From Mesoaciditoga lauensis cd-1655R = DSM 25116 (GTDB taxonomy: Bacteria > Thermotogota > Thermotogae > Mesoaciditogales > Mesoaciditogaceae): a DNA stretch of 64,000 nucleotides. The position numbers and the translations under genes are program-made. Each line of letters opens with the position of its first letter. Position 1 is the first letter of the stretch. Positions 27,827-37,222 of this stretch are shown here, piece after piece. The notes under the pieces were generated by a model, which made no database searches, was not told the origin of the DNA, and saw only the letters and a list, made by a program, of their open reading frames with translations. Location of the stretch: positions 1 to 64,000 of the forward strand of contig NZ_KN050691.1 of NCBI RefSeq assembly GCF_000745455.1, read 5' to 3'.

Positions 27827-29011
27827 TTAGGAAATTTTAATCTTGTAGAATTTCAGTTTTCCAACCCTTATGATCTCTCCGCCTTTGAAATTCGTCACAA
27901 AAAACGGATCCTTAACGGGCGTGTTATCTATCTTCACGCCACCTTGTTTTATAAGCCTTTTGGCTTCACTGGATGAAGAAGTTGCACCTATTTCTTTCAA
28001 AAATTGTGAAAGTTTCACGCCATTTTTCGCTTCAACTTCTTTTATCTCTTTTGGAGTTTCTTTTTTTGAGAAGGTGGAAACGAAATATTCCTCAGCTTTC
28101 TTTGCCGATTCCTCATCGTGCAACCACTTTGTTATCTCAAACGCCAATCTTTTTTTAAATTCCATCGGATGCAGCTTTTCCGATTTAACATCCTTTTCAG
28201 CTTTTTCAACGTCTAAATCGGTTAAAAGTTTGGCGTATTTAAACATCAAGCTATCTGGTATAGACATTATCTTTCCATACACGTCTTGAGGGGTATCGGT
28301 TATGGCGACGTAATTGTTGTAACTTTTCGACATCTTCAAATTTCCGTCCGTTCCTTCTATCAAAGGCATCGTCATAACTATCTGTGGCTTTTGGCCAAAC
28401 TCCTCCTGGTATTTTCTGCCAACAAGGAGGTTGAATTTCTGATCCGTTCCACCCATTTCGACATCAGATTTAACCGCAACGGAGTCGTATGCCTGGGCTA
28501 TTGGATACAAAAATTCGGCAATGCTTATGGGCTCTCCATTCTTGTATCGTTTTTCAAAGTCGTCTCTTTCCAACATCCTGGCAACGGTGTATTTTGCAGC
28601 CAATCTTATGACATCTTCAAAATTCAGCGGCTCCAACCATTCTGAATTAAATCGTAACTCCGTTTTAGAACGATCTAAGATCTTAAATGCCTGCTCCTGG
28701 TAAGAAACCGCGTTCTTTTTTGCCTCTTCTGCCGAAAGCATGGGACGTGTTTTTGAACGTCCCGATGGATCGCCTATTCTAGCTGTAAAATCGCCTATTA
28801 TCAGCACGACAATATGGCCTAAATCTTGAAACTCTCTTAACTTTTTTAAAACCACAGCGTGCCCCAAATGAAGATCGGGTCGCGATGGGTCCACACCCAA
28901 TTTCACTCTTAAAGGCCTTCCCGTTTTGAGGCGCTCTAAAAGTTCTTCCTCACTTATCAGTTCTTCAACATTTCTCTTAAGAATTCGAAGTTGTTCTTCA
29001 GGCTTTATCAT
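27827..29011 (-). CDS. tyrS: Tyrosyl-tRNA synthetase
   Basis: 394 residues. A class I synthetase: the HIGH-like motif is PDLHLGHAVVLKKL, the KMSKS motif is LKMSKSYNNYVAI near 230, and the tyrosine-specific pocket block is YPIAQAYDSVAVKSDVEMGGTDQKFN. A C-terminal S4 RNA-binding domain (about 330-394, VKLSQFLKEIGATSSSSEAKRLIKQGGVKIDN) is present. It belongs to the longer TyrZ-like bacterial type. It lies ten bases downstream of secG. Confidence 0.95.
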   Translation of the reverse strand: MIKPEEQLRILKRNVEELISEEELLERLKTGRPLRVKLGVDPSRPDLHLGHAVVLKKLREFQDLGHIVVLIIGDFTARIGDPSGRSKTRPMLSAEEAKKNAVSYQEQAFKILDRSKTELRFNSEWLEPLNFEDVIRLAAKYTVARMLERDDFEKRYKNGEPISIAEFLYPIAQAYDSVAVKSDVEMGGTDQKFNLLVGRKYQEEFGQKPQIVMTMPLIEGTDGNLKMSKSYNNYVAITDTPQDVYGKIMSIPDSLMFKYAKLLTDLDVEKAEKDVKSEKLHPMEFKKRLAFEITKWLHDEESAKKAEEYFVSTFSKKETPKEIKEVEAKNGVKLSQFLKEIGATSSSSEAKRLIKQGGVKIDNTPVKDPFFVTNFKGGEIIRVGKLKFYKIKIS

Positions 29012-29021
29012 ATACTCTCCC

Positions 29022-29267
29022 TTATCTTGGAAGGTTTATAAGATATGCAACGATAACACTCATAACCATGAAAGTAATGGCCAAAGTGAGCGTGACTTTT
29101 CCAAGCGTATCCAATCCCTTTTCCCTACCGAAAACCGTGTAAAGAGAACCGGAACCGAATGCACCACCCAACCCTGCGTGCTTTGACATTTGCATCATCA
29201 CACTCCATATCAGCCCCACTGATACAGCAATGTAAATTCCGATCACTATAAGAAATACAATGCCCAA
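29022..29267 (-). CDS. secG: Protein translocase subunit SecG
   Basis: 81 residues with two hydrophobic segments (about 2-23 and 56-78) and the family connecting loop MQMSKHAGLGGAFGSGSLYTVFGREKGLD (G-rich, about 26-54). SecG assists SecYE during export. The length is normal. It is in the same orientation as tyrS, ten bases upstream of it. Confidence 0.92.
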   Translation of the reverse strand: MGIVFLIVIGIYIAVSVGLIWSVMMQMSKHAGLGGAFGSGSLYTVFGREKGLDTLGKVTLTLAITFMVMSVIVAYLINLPR

Positions 29268-29332
29268 TTTTTACTCCTCCTTTCAATAGCTTCTTTTTCG
29301 TTGAAGCTATTATATCAAAAAATCCCTTTTGT

Positions 29333-29944
29333 TCACATTTTCTTGCAATTAATGATGCAATTGTCAACCTTACCCTTTAACTCAGATACCGCTTCTCTCA
29401 TGGAAGAAACGAATTCTTCATCCTTTATGGATTGAAGGTTTATCTCCACATTTGCTAGTGCACATGTGAAAGCTGCTTCCAACAAAGCAACAGCACTCTC
29501 GGCATCGCTGTGGGCATTTTTATTTCCAAACTTCATGGCTGACTCTGCGAGAGGGCAAAGTTTTGAAATTTCCCTTGCCAATTCGTATGGAACCTCACAC
29601 GCCTTTTTCAAGCTTTCTTGCAATTTCTCTTTTCGTTCTTCTTTTTCTTGGGGAGTGCTTTTTGGAAGCTTCAAAGCCTTCATAACTTCGTTGAAGGCCA
29701 CTATATCATCATCAGCGCTATCCAATATCTTTTTTCTTCTGTAATCGGCTTCAGCGACTATCCTTTCCATTTCAGCTTCGTATTCCTCATAACCTTTTTT
29801 ACCAATTGTAAGGTTTGCCACCATCTGTATTAACGCCGCACCAAGTGCAGCCACCGCGGCGCCAACCGCTCCACCACCTGGCGTGGGAGACTTAGAAGCC
29901 ACATCATCTATGAATTCCTTAACCGTCATATCTGATATCTTCAT
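29333..29944 (-). CDS. fchA: Formiminotetrahydrofolate cyclodeaminase-like protein
   Basis: 203 residues, the size of the free-standing cyclodeaminase. The N-terminal motif ASKSPTPGGGAVGAAVAALGAALIQMVANLT is the family's glycine-rich folate/formimino site, and the rest is all-helical with the expected ARE/LARE and AEAA regions. It converts formimino-THF to 5,10-methenyl-THF and ammonia, or a related reaction. No formiminotransferase or histidine-degradation gene is near. Its leader is about 90 bases downstream of deoC. Confidence 0.85.
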   Translation of the reverse strand: MKISDMTVKEFIDDVASKSPTPGGGAVGAAVAALGAALIQMVANLTIGKKGYEEYEAEMERIVAEADYRRKKILDSADDDIVAFNEVMKALKLPKSTPQEKEERKEKLQESLKKACEVPYELAREISKLCPLAESAMKFGNKNAHSDAESAVALLEAAFTCALANVEINLQSIKDEEFVSSMREAVSELKGKVDNCIINCKKM

Positions 29945-30034
29945 CCTTACATCACCACCTTTATTCCTTTGTCTTGTTGTTTTTTTGATTTAACTATTTA
30001 CTGCTCGCTATTTACCATTCACTTCTTACTATTT

Positions 30035-30766
30035 CTATTTATCGCTTACTATCTCTACCGAATGAGATGCGCCTATTCTAGTCGCTCCCGCTCTGAACAT
30101 TTCAATGGCATCTTCAAATGAATGTATGCCACCCGATGCCTTTACTTCCATTTCATTTCCCACAACGAATTTCATCAGCGCTACATCTTCAGCTTTTGCC
30201 CCACCTTTTGAATATCCGGTGGATGTTTTAACGAAATGGGCACCAGCTTCTTTGGATATAACGCAGGCAGCCACTTTCTCTTCAAAATCCAAGAGTGCAG
30301 TTTCTATTATGACCTTAACCATTTTTCCGTTTGCCGCTTCCACGACCGCTTTTATATCTTCATAAACATCTTCATATCTTTCTTCTTTTAAAGCTCCTAT
30401 GTTCATGACCATATCTATTTCATCGGCTCCATGCTCTATAACCCATCTTGTTTCCGCCGCTTTTATTGAAGGTGAAGTGGCCCCAAAAGGAAATGCAACG
30501 ACGCTTGCAACTTTAACAGCCGTTCCACTCAATATTTTGAACGCCAAAGGTACGTTTACTGGATTCACACATACCGAATGAAATGCGTACTTCACAGCCT
30601 CAGCACATAATTTCTCTATCTGGGAATTCGTAGCATCTGGTGAAAGTAAAGTATGATCTATCATAGAAGCAATTTGTTCGCGTGTTGCCACCTTGTTTGA
30701 AGGGGTAAAAACGAAACCTTTGGCCCTTATTATCTCATTTTCTATTTTTTCTGTTAAATCTGACAT
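30035..30766 (-). CDS. deoC: Deoxyribose-phosphate aldolase
   Basis: 243 residues. It cleaves 2-deoxyribose 5-phosphate to glyceraldehyde 3-phosphate and acetaldehyde. The family blocks IDHTLLSPDATNSQIEKLCAEA, VCVNPVNVPLAFKIL, VVAFPFGATSPSIKAAE and FVKTSTGYSKGGAKAEDV are present; the Schiff-base lysine is in VKTSTGY. It lies 18 bases downstream of the HD gene at the end of the nucleoside transporter run, which fits use of imported deoxyribonucleosides. Confidence 0.95.
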   Translation of the reverse strand: MSDLTEKIENEIIRAKGFVFTPSNKVATREQIASMIDHTLLSPDATNSQIEKLCAEAVKYAFHSVCVNPVNVPLAFKILSGTAVKVASVVAFPFGATSPSIKAAETRWVIEHGADEIDMVMNIGALKEERYEDVYEDIKAVVEAANGKMVKVIIETALLDFEEKVAACVISKEAGAHFVKTSTGYSKGGAKAEDVALMKFVVGNEMEVKASGGIHSFEDAIEMFRAGATRIGASHSVEIVSDK

Positions 30767-30784
30767 GAAATCATCCCCTCCATA

Positions 30785-31330
30785 TCAAAGACCCAGTTCT
30801 TCATGAATCTCTTTCATTGCCGTAAGCGCTATGTCGTAAAATTCTTCCAAACTCAATCCCATCTCCGAGCATGACGCCATTTGTTCACGGCTGGCACCTT
30901 TGGCAAATGATTTTTCCTTGAATCTTTTCAGCAAGAACTTCACATCCACAGGCTCTAGTTTTTTTTCAGGTCTAATGAGCGCACCGGCAACTATAAAACC
31001 TGTCGTAGGATCAGCAGCGTAAATTGCTTTTTCGATGAGTTTTTCCCTTGGTTTTTTATCACAATGAGCCAAAATGGCATCGTACACGTCTTGAGGAAGA
31101 TCGTATTTCTTTAAAAGTTCTACACTTATCAATCCGTGCTTTTCTGGATTTTCTTTAGTTTCAGGATAATCGTAATCATGAAGGATACCCGCTATTTCCC
31201 ATAACGACTCATCTTCACCAAATCTTTTTGCAAGAGCTTTCATCACCGCTCCTGTGGCAATCATGTGATTTACCAAATTACGTGAAGAAACATGTTCCTT
31301 AACGATTTCTATCGCTTCATTTCTTGTCAT
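30785..31330 (-). CDS. HD-domain phosphohydrolase
   Basis: 181 residues. The HD metal site is complete: H...(NHMIATGAVMKALAKRFG), GILHDYDYPET with the HD pair, EKHGLISVELL, and the distal aspartate in KAIYAADPTTGF. The family hydrolyses phosphoester bonds of nucleotides or related compounds; the substrate is not decided by sequence. It sits between deoC and the unknown gene 31317-32528, overlapping the latter by 14 bases, so it is likely part of nucleoside salvage by context only. Confidence 0.82.
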   Translation of the reverse strand: MTRNEAIEIVKEHVSSRNLVNHMIATGAVMKALAKRFGEDESLWEIAGILHDYDYPETKENPEKHGLISVELLKKYDLPQDVYDAILAHCDKKPREKLIEKAIYAADPTTGFIVAGALIRPEKKLEPVDVKFLLKRFKEKSFAKGASREQMASCSEMGLSLEEFYDIALTAMKEIHEELGL

Positions 31331-32528
31331 CTTTCGAGTTCACCCCCTTGCAAGTTCTGTAACCAAAAAACATCCTCATAACATGGTATCTCCTTATCTT
31401 CATTCCAAAATTTATCCTTGATGGTGAATATCCCTTTATCTTCGCAAATTCAAATATGAGCTTCCTTAAAGAAGTGTGGTAATCATCTCCCAACTTTTCC
31501 GGAGAAATTCTAAAGATCGCCGAACTCTCTTCAGCTAAACCAAATGATTTAACCACATCCGCCGAAAGTGAAAGAAAGAAAAAGGCTTTCGGATCTATTT
31601 TGGAAATCTCTTTGATCATCGCATTAAATCCATCCGGCTCATCCAAAGAATAATGACACAATCCTTCAAAATAAAGGAAATTTGGGTCTCTTATTTTCGG
31701 TATAGCACGCAAAGCCTTTGAATATTCTCCCTTCATGTAAAGCGAAAGGGCTTTGGTATAACTTTCAAGATAACAATAAGGACTCTTTTCCTCATGCATC
31801 TCTCCGCCGTTTTTAACGTTTATAAGGTTACAAACAGCGTTCCCACATGGATTATACGTCTTATGGCATATTCTATCTATGAGCACACTTCGTGGAATCT
31901 GACTTTCGGGCAACGTAAACATCCCTATATCCAACAAATACTTTCTTGAGGAAAGGCGTGGAAATTTGACTTCATCGTTTCCTTTGAAAATTTCCCAAAC
32001 AAAACTTGCCATTTTATCTTCGCTCATGGAAAGATAGATTTTGAAAGAATCTTCCCATCGCTCATCTTCCACAAAAAACAGCACATGAGAAAGTGCCAGA
32101 TAACCCAGTGGAGAAGTAGAATAAGTATTCTTCAGATTTAATGCGGTTCTAAGAGCTTCTTTAACGTTACCCACATTCATTAAAGTTATGAAAAGATTGT
32201 ACATCGACACTTCGTCGTGTCGTTTTTTCAAAGACTCTATCAAAATGTCGTATTCTTTTCTCAAATACCTGATGAAATCTTTCTTATTTTTGAAATCATG
32301 CGATTCCATCATATCAGCAATTCTCTCGTCGCTTATGTTAAAATCCGCAAAATCATACAAATCGGTAAAAACGGTTAATCTGCTGAAATCCAAATTGTAA
32401 GAGGAGGCTTGAATCGACAACGATTGAGATGCTGGGGAACTTTCTTCTTTTTTTTCCAAGCCAAGATCTTCTTCGATCTTTCTTTTAAGCTCTAACGCAG
32501 CTTTAAGCTTTCGATCCTCTTTTTTCAT
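31317..32528 (-). CDS. Unknown protein, TPR-like helical
   Basis: 403 residues, no signal peptide, highly charged N terminus. The middle and C-terminal parts have helical pairs resembling tetratricopeptide units (YSTSPLGYLALSHVLFFV, YTKALSLYMKGEYSKALRAIPKIRDPNFLYFEGLCHYSL). There is a short cysteine/histidine cluster near residue 225 (HKTYNPCGNAVCNLI then HEEKSPYCY) that might bind a metal. I do not recognise the family. It is wedged between the nucleoside permease and the HD gene with 14-base spacing or overlap on each side, so it is co-transcribed with them. Confidence 0.55.
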   Translation of the reverse strand: MKKEDRKLKAALELKRKIEEDLGLEKKEESSPASQSLSIQASSYNLDFSRLTVFTDLYDFADFNISDERIADMMESHDFKNKKDFIRYLRKEYDILIESLKKRHDEVSMYNLFITLMNVGNVKEALRTALNLKNTYSTSPLGYLALSHVLFFVEDERWEDSFKIYLSMSEDKMASFVWEIFKGNDEVKFPRLSSRKYLLDIGMFTLPESQIPRSVLIDRICHKTYNPCGNAVCNLINVKNGGEMHEEKSPYCYLESYTKALSLYMKGEYSKALRAIPKIRDPNFLYFEGLCHYSLDEPDGFNAMIKEISKIDPKAFFFLSLSADVVKSFGLAEESSAIFRISPEKLGDDYHTSLRKLIFEFAKIKGYSPSRINFGMKIRRYHVMRMFFGYRTCKGVNSKDDKK

Positions 32529-32542
32529 GATTCTGTTGGCCT

Positions 32543-33502
32543 TCAGTCTTTTATGTACGGTATACCATCAGCACTTGGAGCTCTACTCTTACCAACAAAT
32601 CCTCCGACAACTATTAAAGTAAGAATGTATGGGATCATTCCGAAAAGGTACTGAGTATTTGTCGCCAAATGAAGTACTCCCTGGCTTTGAAGCTGATCGT
32701 TAAACGCTGACGCAGCTCCAAAGAGTATGGCAGCCCACATGGCACCTGTAGGACTCCAGTTACCTATTATCATAGCCGCCAAAGCGATAAAACCACGACC
32801 GTTTGACATATTTTCGGTAAACTGTCCCAATTCGCCTATACTGAGAAAAGCTCCTCCCAAAGCGGCAAAAACCCCACTCATAAGCACGCCGAAGTATCGA
32901 ATATTGTAAACGTTAACCCCTAACGTATCAGCAGCTTCTGGATTGTTTCCAACCGATCTCATTCTCAAACCAAGTTTAGTTTTATATATGAGGTACCAAC
33001 TGAATATAACCGAAGCAAAAGCTATATAAACAAGTGGTGAAAGAGAACCAACCATCTTTCCGAAGAAAGGAACATCTTCAAAAGAGCCGAGATTTATAAG
33101 AGGTATGGATCTTACCAAATCGGTAGAGCCGGGTTTTCCAAAGAGCTCAACCAACAAAAATCCGGTGATCCCTTGAGCAAGCAATATTATGGCCGTACCG
33201 CTTATGATCTGATCTCCCGCGTACCTTATAGAAGCCCAAGCGTGCAAAGCTGCCATGGAAATTCCCAGCAGTAAGGCTAAAGCCAATCCATACCAAGGAT
33301 TTCCCGTAAAATAACTTCCAACGACACCACCAAAAGCTCCCATTAACATTATTCCTTCAAGCGCAATGTTGACAACACCTGTCGTTTCACTGTAAACTCC
33401 GCCAAGCGCGGCAAAAATCAGCGGTGTTGATTGATTGAGAGTCGATCTGTAAAATATGGGATTTATAAAAACATTTATGATGGCTTGAACCCATGCGTTC
33501 AT
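32543..33502 (-). CDS. Nucleoside-type ABC transporter permease (second)
   Basis: 319 residues with about eight to nine hydrophobic segments. The opening PIFYRSTLNQSTPLIFAALGGVYSETTGVVNIALEGIMLMGAF is characteristic of the second permease of BMP/NupQ-type transporters, including the EG-MLMGAF loop that contacts the ATPase. It overlaps the first permease by four bases. Nucleoside specificity is inferred from the binding-protein family. Confidence 0.9.
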   Translation of the reverse strand: MNAWVQAIINVFINPIFYRSTLNQSTPLIFAALGGVYSETTGVVNIALEGIMLMGAFGGVVGSYFTGNPWYGLALALLLGISMAALHAWASIRYAGDQIISGTAIILLAQGITGFLLVELFGKPGSTDLVRSIPLINLGSFEDVPFFGKMVGSLSPLVYIAFASVIFSWYLIYKTKLGLRMRSVGNNPEAADTLGVNVYNIRYFGVLMSGVFAALGGAFLSIGELGQFTENMSNGRGFIALAAMIIGNWSPTGAMWAAILFGAASAFNDQLQSQGVLHLATNTQYLFGMIPYILTLIVVGGFVGKSRAPSADGIPYIKD

Positions 33503-34557
33503 GCTTCTTCAGCTCCTTTATTTTTCCAGAACATGAATGTTTTTACCAATCTGTTGGCCGCTACCAAGAATATGATGATACCCTGGATTATTATGACTAT
33601 GTTTTTCGAAACCCCAGCTATTTGCATCTGGTTGGAACCTGCTCTTATCGAAGAAATCAAAAATGCCGCAAAAGCTATTCCTATAGGATCATTTTGCCCA
33701 ATCAACGCTATGGTAATACCGTCAAATCCCATGCTGCCCCCAAGCGAACCAAGATATCTGTAATAGACCCCCATAACCTGCATTGTACCGGCTAAACCTG
33801 CCAACGCTCCACTTATCGCCATGGCCAGGACGGTGTTCTTTGCTATGCTTATACCACCGTACTCAGCCGCATAGGGATTAAAGCCAACGGCTTTGATTTC
33901 GTAACCTGTTTTCGTCTTTTCTATTATTATGTAAACAACCACAACGGCTGCCAACGCTACGAATATTCCCGCGCTTAGCCATGTGGCACCAGTCGTTATC
34001 AAATTTGGAAATCTCGCAGAGTAGGCAATCTCAGGGGATTTTGGAACTCCACCCGGTGCCTGGAAAGGACCGTTAACAACGTAGTTAGCAATGAAGACGG
34101 CTACGTAATTGAGCATGATGGTTGTTATAACCTCATGCGCGCCTCTTGCAGCTTTAAGCCATCCTGCCAAAGCAGCCCACAACGCTCCTCCAAGCATTCC
34201 TACAACAAGCATCAAAGGAATGGAAAGATAGAATGGAAATGTCGCCATCTGCGACCCCACATAAGTGGCAAGAAGAGCTCCAATTATCAACTGACCGTTG
34301 GCACCGATGTTAAACAGCCCAGCTCTGAATCCAAAACCAACGGCCAACCCTGTCAGTATCAACGGTGTTGCTTTCATTATGTTGTTTATCAAAGCGCCTT
34401 CCGTTCCAAAAGCCCCATAAATAAGGGCTCCATAGGCAACAAATGGGTTTTTTCCGATCAGTATCATGACGATTGCCGCTATAAACAAAGAAACAATAAC
34501 GGCTATTACAGGAACGATTACTTTGTCATTCATGTAGAATTTTTTCAGCTTCGACAT
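33499..34557 (-). CDS. Nucleoside-type ABC transporter permease (first)
   Basis: 352 residues, eight or more hydrophobic segments. MIKATPLILTGLAVGFGFRAGLFNIGANGQLIIGALLAT, with FNIGANGQ, is the permease signature of the branched-chain/BMP-type family, and the second typical block AVGFNPYAAEYGGISIAKNTVLAMAISGALAGLAGTMQVMG is present. It pairs with the next permease to form the pore. Two bases separate it from the ATPase gene. Confidence 0.9.
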   Translation of the reverse strand: MSKLKKFYMNDKVIVPVIAVIVSLFIAAIVMILIGKNPFVAYGALIYGAFGTEGALINNIMKATPLILTGLAVGFGFRAGLFNIGANGQLIIGALLATYVGSQMATFPFYLSIPLMLVVGMLGGALWAALAGWLKAARGAHEVITTIMLNYVAVFIANYVVNGPFQAPGGVPKSPEIAYSARFPNLITTGATWLSAGIFVALAAVVVVYIIIEKTKTGYEIKAVGFNPYAAEYGGISIAKNTVLAMAISGALAGLAGTMQVMGVYYRYLGSLGGSMGFDGITIALIGQNDPIGIAFAAFLISSIRAGSNQMQIAGVSKNIVIIIQGIIIFLVAANRLVKTFMFWKNKGAEEA

Positions 34558-34559
34558 CT

Positions 34560-36128
34560 TTAAACCTCCTGTGTTTCTTGCGCACGAAGATCCTCAAGCC
34601 TATGGCCAGCCATCATCAATCCAACTTCTTCCGTTGAGGTTGTTTCAGGCGTAACCTCTCCCATTATTTCTCCTTCGTACATAACCAAAATTCGATCACT
34701 CAGTGAGAATATCTCTTCAAGCTCCATGGAAATAAGCAAAACACCTATTCCTCTATCTCTCATAGAAATGATAGCCTTGTGTATGAACTCTATGGCTCCT
34801 ATGTCCAATCCACGTGTTGGCTGGGAAACAACCAAAAAATCTGGATTGAACGCTATTTCTCTCGCTATTATGACTTTTTGCTGGTTACCACCACTCAAAT
34901 TCGCACCATAAAGATTTATAAGCGGAGGCCTTACATCGAATTTCTTAACCAAGTCTTCCGCAAATTTTTTGATTTCCTGAATTTTCAGGAAAGCCCCATC
35001 GCAGAATTGCGGATCGTCATGTTTTCCAAGTATGAAGTTGTAGTATATCGGGAATGAGGTTACCATCCCTCTCTTCAATCTATCTTCTGGAACGTGTCCC
35101 ATTCCCATCTCGCGACGTTTTTTGGGAGTGAAATTGGTTATATCTATCCCTTTGAAGATGACTTTCCCCTCTTCTACTTTCCTCAAACCCGTTATAGCTT
35201 CCACCAATTCGGATTGTCCGTTACCCGCAACACCGGCTATGCCAACTATTTCTCCTTTTCTCACGGACAACGAGATGCCATTAACAGCCCTTAGACCACG
35301 ATTTTCGTTAACGTAAAGTTTCTTAACTTCAAATATCTTATCGCCAACTTTGGCTTCATCTTTTTCAACTCTCAAAAGCACATCGCGCCCCACCATCATG
35401 TGGGCCAATTCTTTTGGATTCGTTTCACTGGTTTTCACAACACCTGTCACTTTTCCAAGTCTCATAACCGTTACTGAATCTGTAACCGCCATAACCTCAT
35501 GAAGCTTATGGGTTATTAATATAATGGTTTTTCCCTGTTCTTTCAGCGATCTCAACACTTTAAAGAGTTCATCGGTTTCTTGCGGGGTCAAAACGGCCGT
35601 TGGTTCATCAAGAATGAGTATTTCCGCCCCTCTATACAAAACCTTTATTATTTCCACCCTTTGCTGAGCGCCAACCGGCAGATCTTCTATGATTGCGTCC
35701 GGGTCAACGTACAAACCAAACTTTTCTGAAAGTTCTTTTATCTGTTTACGAGCAACATCCGTCGCGAAAAATGGGCCTCGAGATGGTTCCATTCCCAACA
35801 CGACGTTTTCAACGACACTTAACCTTTCAACAAGCATGAAATGCTGGTGAACCATACCTATCTTTGCAGCTATGGCATCGTTTGGATTTTTTATCTTGGT
35901 TTCCACACCGTTTATGTATATCTTACCCGAATTGGGGTTTATCAAACCGTAGAGCTGGCTCATCAGAGTTGTTTTTCCAGCTCCATTTTCGCCAACTATC
36001 GCGTGGATCTCGCCTTTCTTTACAAAAAGATCAACATGATCGTTGGCGAGCACGCCAGGAAATCTTTTGACGATTTGTTCCATCACAACAGCATATTGTG
36101 AGTAGTCTTTTTTGTTCGTGTTTTCCAC
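34560..36128 (-). CDS. Nucleoside-type ABC transporter ATPase, two ABC domains
   Basis: 522 residues with tandem ATPase domains. The first has an intact Walker A (GENGAGKTTLMSQLYG) and a Walker B (EILILDEPTAVLTPQE) with a weak signature (LPVGAQQRVEI). The second has a degenerate Walker A (GVAGNGQSELVEAITG), a good signature (LSGGNQQKV) and a glutamine in place of the catalytic glutamate (VVSQPTRGLDIGA). This RbsA/MglA-type asymmetry is normal: one composite site hydrolyses ATP. It is 68 bases downstream of the binding protein, with a hairpin between them. Confidence 0.93.
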   Translation of the reverse strand: MENTNKKDYSQYAVVMEQIVKRFPGVLANDHVDLFVKKGEIHAIVGENGAGKTTLMSQLYGLINPNSGKIYINGVETKIKNPNDAIAAKIGMVHQHFMLVERLSVVENVVLGMEPSRGPFFATDVARKQIKELSEKFGLYVDPDAIIEDLPVGAQQRVEIIKVLYRGAEILILDEPTAVLTPQETDELFKVLRSLKEQGKTIILITHKLHEVMAVTDSVTVMRLGKVTGVVKTSETNPKELAHMMVGRDVLLRVEKDEAKVGDKIFEVKKLYVNENRGLRAVNGISLSVRKGEIVGIAGVAGNGQSELVEAITGLRKVEEGKVIFKGIDITNFTPKKRREMGMGHVPEDRLKRGMVTSFPIYYNFILGKHDDPQFCDGAFLKIQEIKKFAEDLVKKFDVRPPLINLYGANLSGGNQQKVIIAREIAFNPDFLVVSQPTRGLDIGAIEFIHKAIISMRDRGIGVLLISMELEEIFSLSDRILVMYEGEIMGEVTPETTSTEEVGLMMAGHRLEDLRAQETQEV

Positions 36129-36154
36129 AGGATCCCATCCTTTCGATTCAAAAG

Positions 36155-36176
36155 GGTAGGGGAAAAATCCCCTACC
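36155..36176 (-). terminator. Intercistronic hairpin after the binding-protein gene
   Basis: GGTAGGGG (36155-36162), loop AAAAAT, CCCCTACC (36169-36176); on the transcribed strand CTTTTG follows. A partial terminator or RNA-stabilising hairpin would keep the binding protein more abundant than the membrane and ATPase subunits. The T tract is short, so read-through is expected. Confidence 0.65.
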
Positions 36177-36195
36177 TTAAAAACTTTTCGTTATT

Positions 36196-37206
36196 TTAGA
36201 ATTGAATGGCTGGTACTTGGAACGATTGGAAAGATTCTTTCGTGTTTGGAACGACCAAGGTTCCATCTATTATTGCTTTCTCGAGTACTTTAAGTTGATC
36301 CATGAGGGTCTTGGAAACGTATTGTTTCGTGTAAGTCATCGGGCTTATTCCAACACCATCTTGCTTAAGTCCAAGAACCGTTGTTCCACCTTTGAAGCTT
36401 CCATCGTATGCGGATTTGATACCATCAAAAACGGCAACGTCAACACGCTTCATAGCACTTGTGAGAACAAAGCCAGGAGCCAAGTAATCCTGATCCTGGT
36501 CAACACCTATTGCGAAATGACCTTGTCCAGCATCTTTTGCCGCTTCTATCGTTCCGAGACCGCTCAAACCGGCGGCTGCGAAAACGATGTCGGCGCCTTC
36601 AGAGAATTGGCTATTGGTCATGGATTTTCCAGCTGCTGGATCGTCGAAACTTCCAACGTAACCTGAGAGAACTTGAACGTTTGCACCGTTGAGAACGTTG
36701 TACGTTTCAACACCGGCTTCGTATCCGTATTGATATCTCAAAACTGGTGGTATCGGTATTCCACCTATGAATCCAACTTTTCCGGTTTTTGAAACACCTG
36801 CGGCTAGATATCCAACTAAGAAAGCGGCTTCCTGTTCTTTAAACAAGAAATTTTCCACGTTTGGAGCTTTTACGATACCATCTATGAATATGAACTTCGT
36901 GTTCGGGAATTGCGGAGCAACTTTTGCCAATGCATCTTGCATCATGAAACCGACGGCCACAACAACATCAGAGACCTGAGCTGCTGCGGTAAGGTTTGGA
37001 ATGTAGTCTGCTTGTTCGTAAGACTGAATGACGTTCGCCGTGATGCCAAACTTCTTTGCAGCCATTTCCACCCCGGCCCATGCGCTGTCGTTGAATGATT
37101 TGTCACCAAGACCTCCTGTATCGGTGACAAAGAAAACCGTTAATGCGGCACCTATCGTGCTCATCATGAGCACCAATGCCAATAAAGCTACAACATACTT
37201 CTTCAT
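36196..37206 (-). CDS. BMP-family nucleoside-binding protein
   Basis: 336 residues from ATG 37206, where GGAGG and a short A-rich spacer precede it; a longer in-frame reading to 37275 runs into the upstream gene and is not used. The signal peptide is MKKYVVALLALVLMMSTIGAAL, and the mature part opens TVFFVTDTGGLGDKSFNDSAWAG, the hallmark of the BMP (PnrA/Med) family that binds purine nucleosides or similar. GVDQDQDYLAPGFVLTSAMKR is the other typical block. No lipobox cysteine, so it is periplasmic and soluble rather than a lipoprotein as in Borrelia or Bacillus. First gene of the transporter run, 16 bases after the 728-residue gene. Confidence 0.92.
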   Translation of the reverse strand: MKKYVVALLALVLMMSTIGAALTVFFVTDTGGLGDKSFNDSAWAGVEMAAKKFGITANVIQSYEQADYIPNLTAAAQVSDVVVAVGFMMQDALAKVAPQFPNTKFIFIDGIVKAPNVENFLFKEQEAAFLVGYLAAGVSKTGKVGFIGGIPIPPVLRYQYGYEAGVETYNVLNGANVQVLSGYVGSFDDPAAGKSMTNSQFSEGADIVFAAAGLSGLGTIEAAKDAGQGHFAIGVDQDQDYLAPGFVLTSAMKRVDVAVFDGIKSAYDGSFKGGTTVLGLKQDGVGISPMTYTKQYVSKTLMDQLKVLEKAIIDGTLVVPNTKESFQSFQVPAIQF

Positions 37207-37222
37207 GCTTTTTTCCCTCCTT

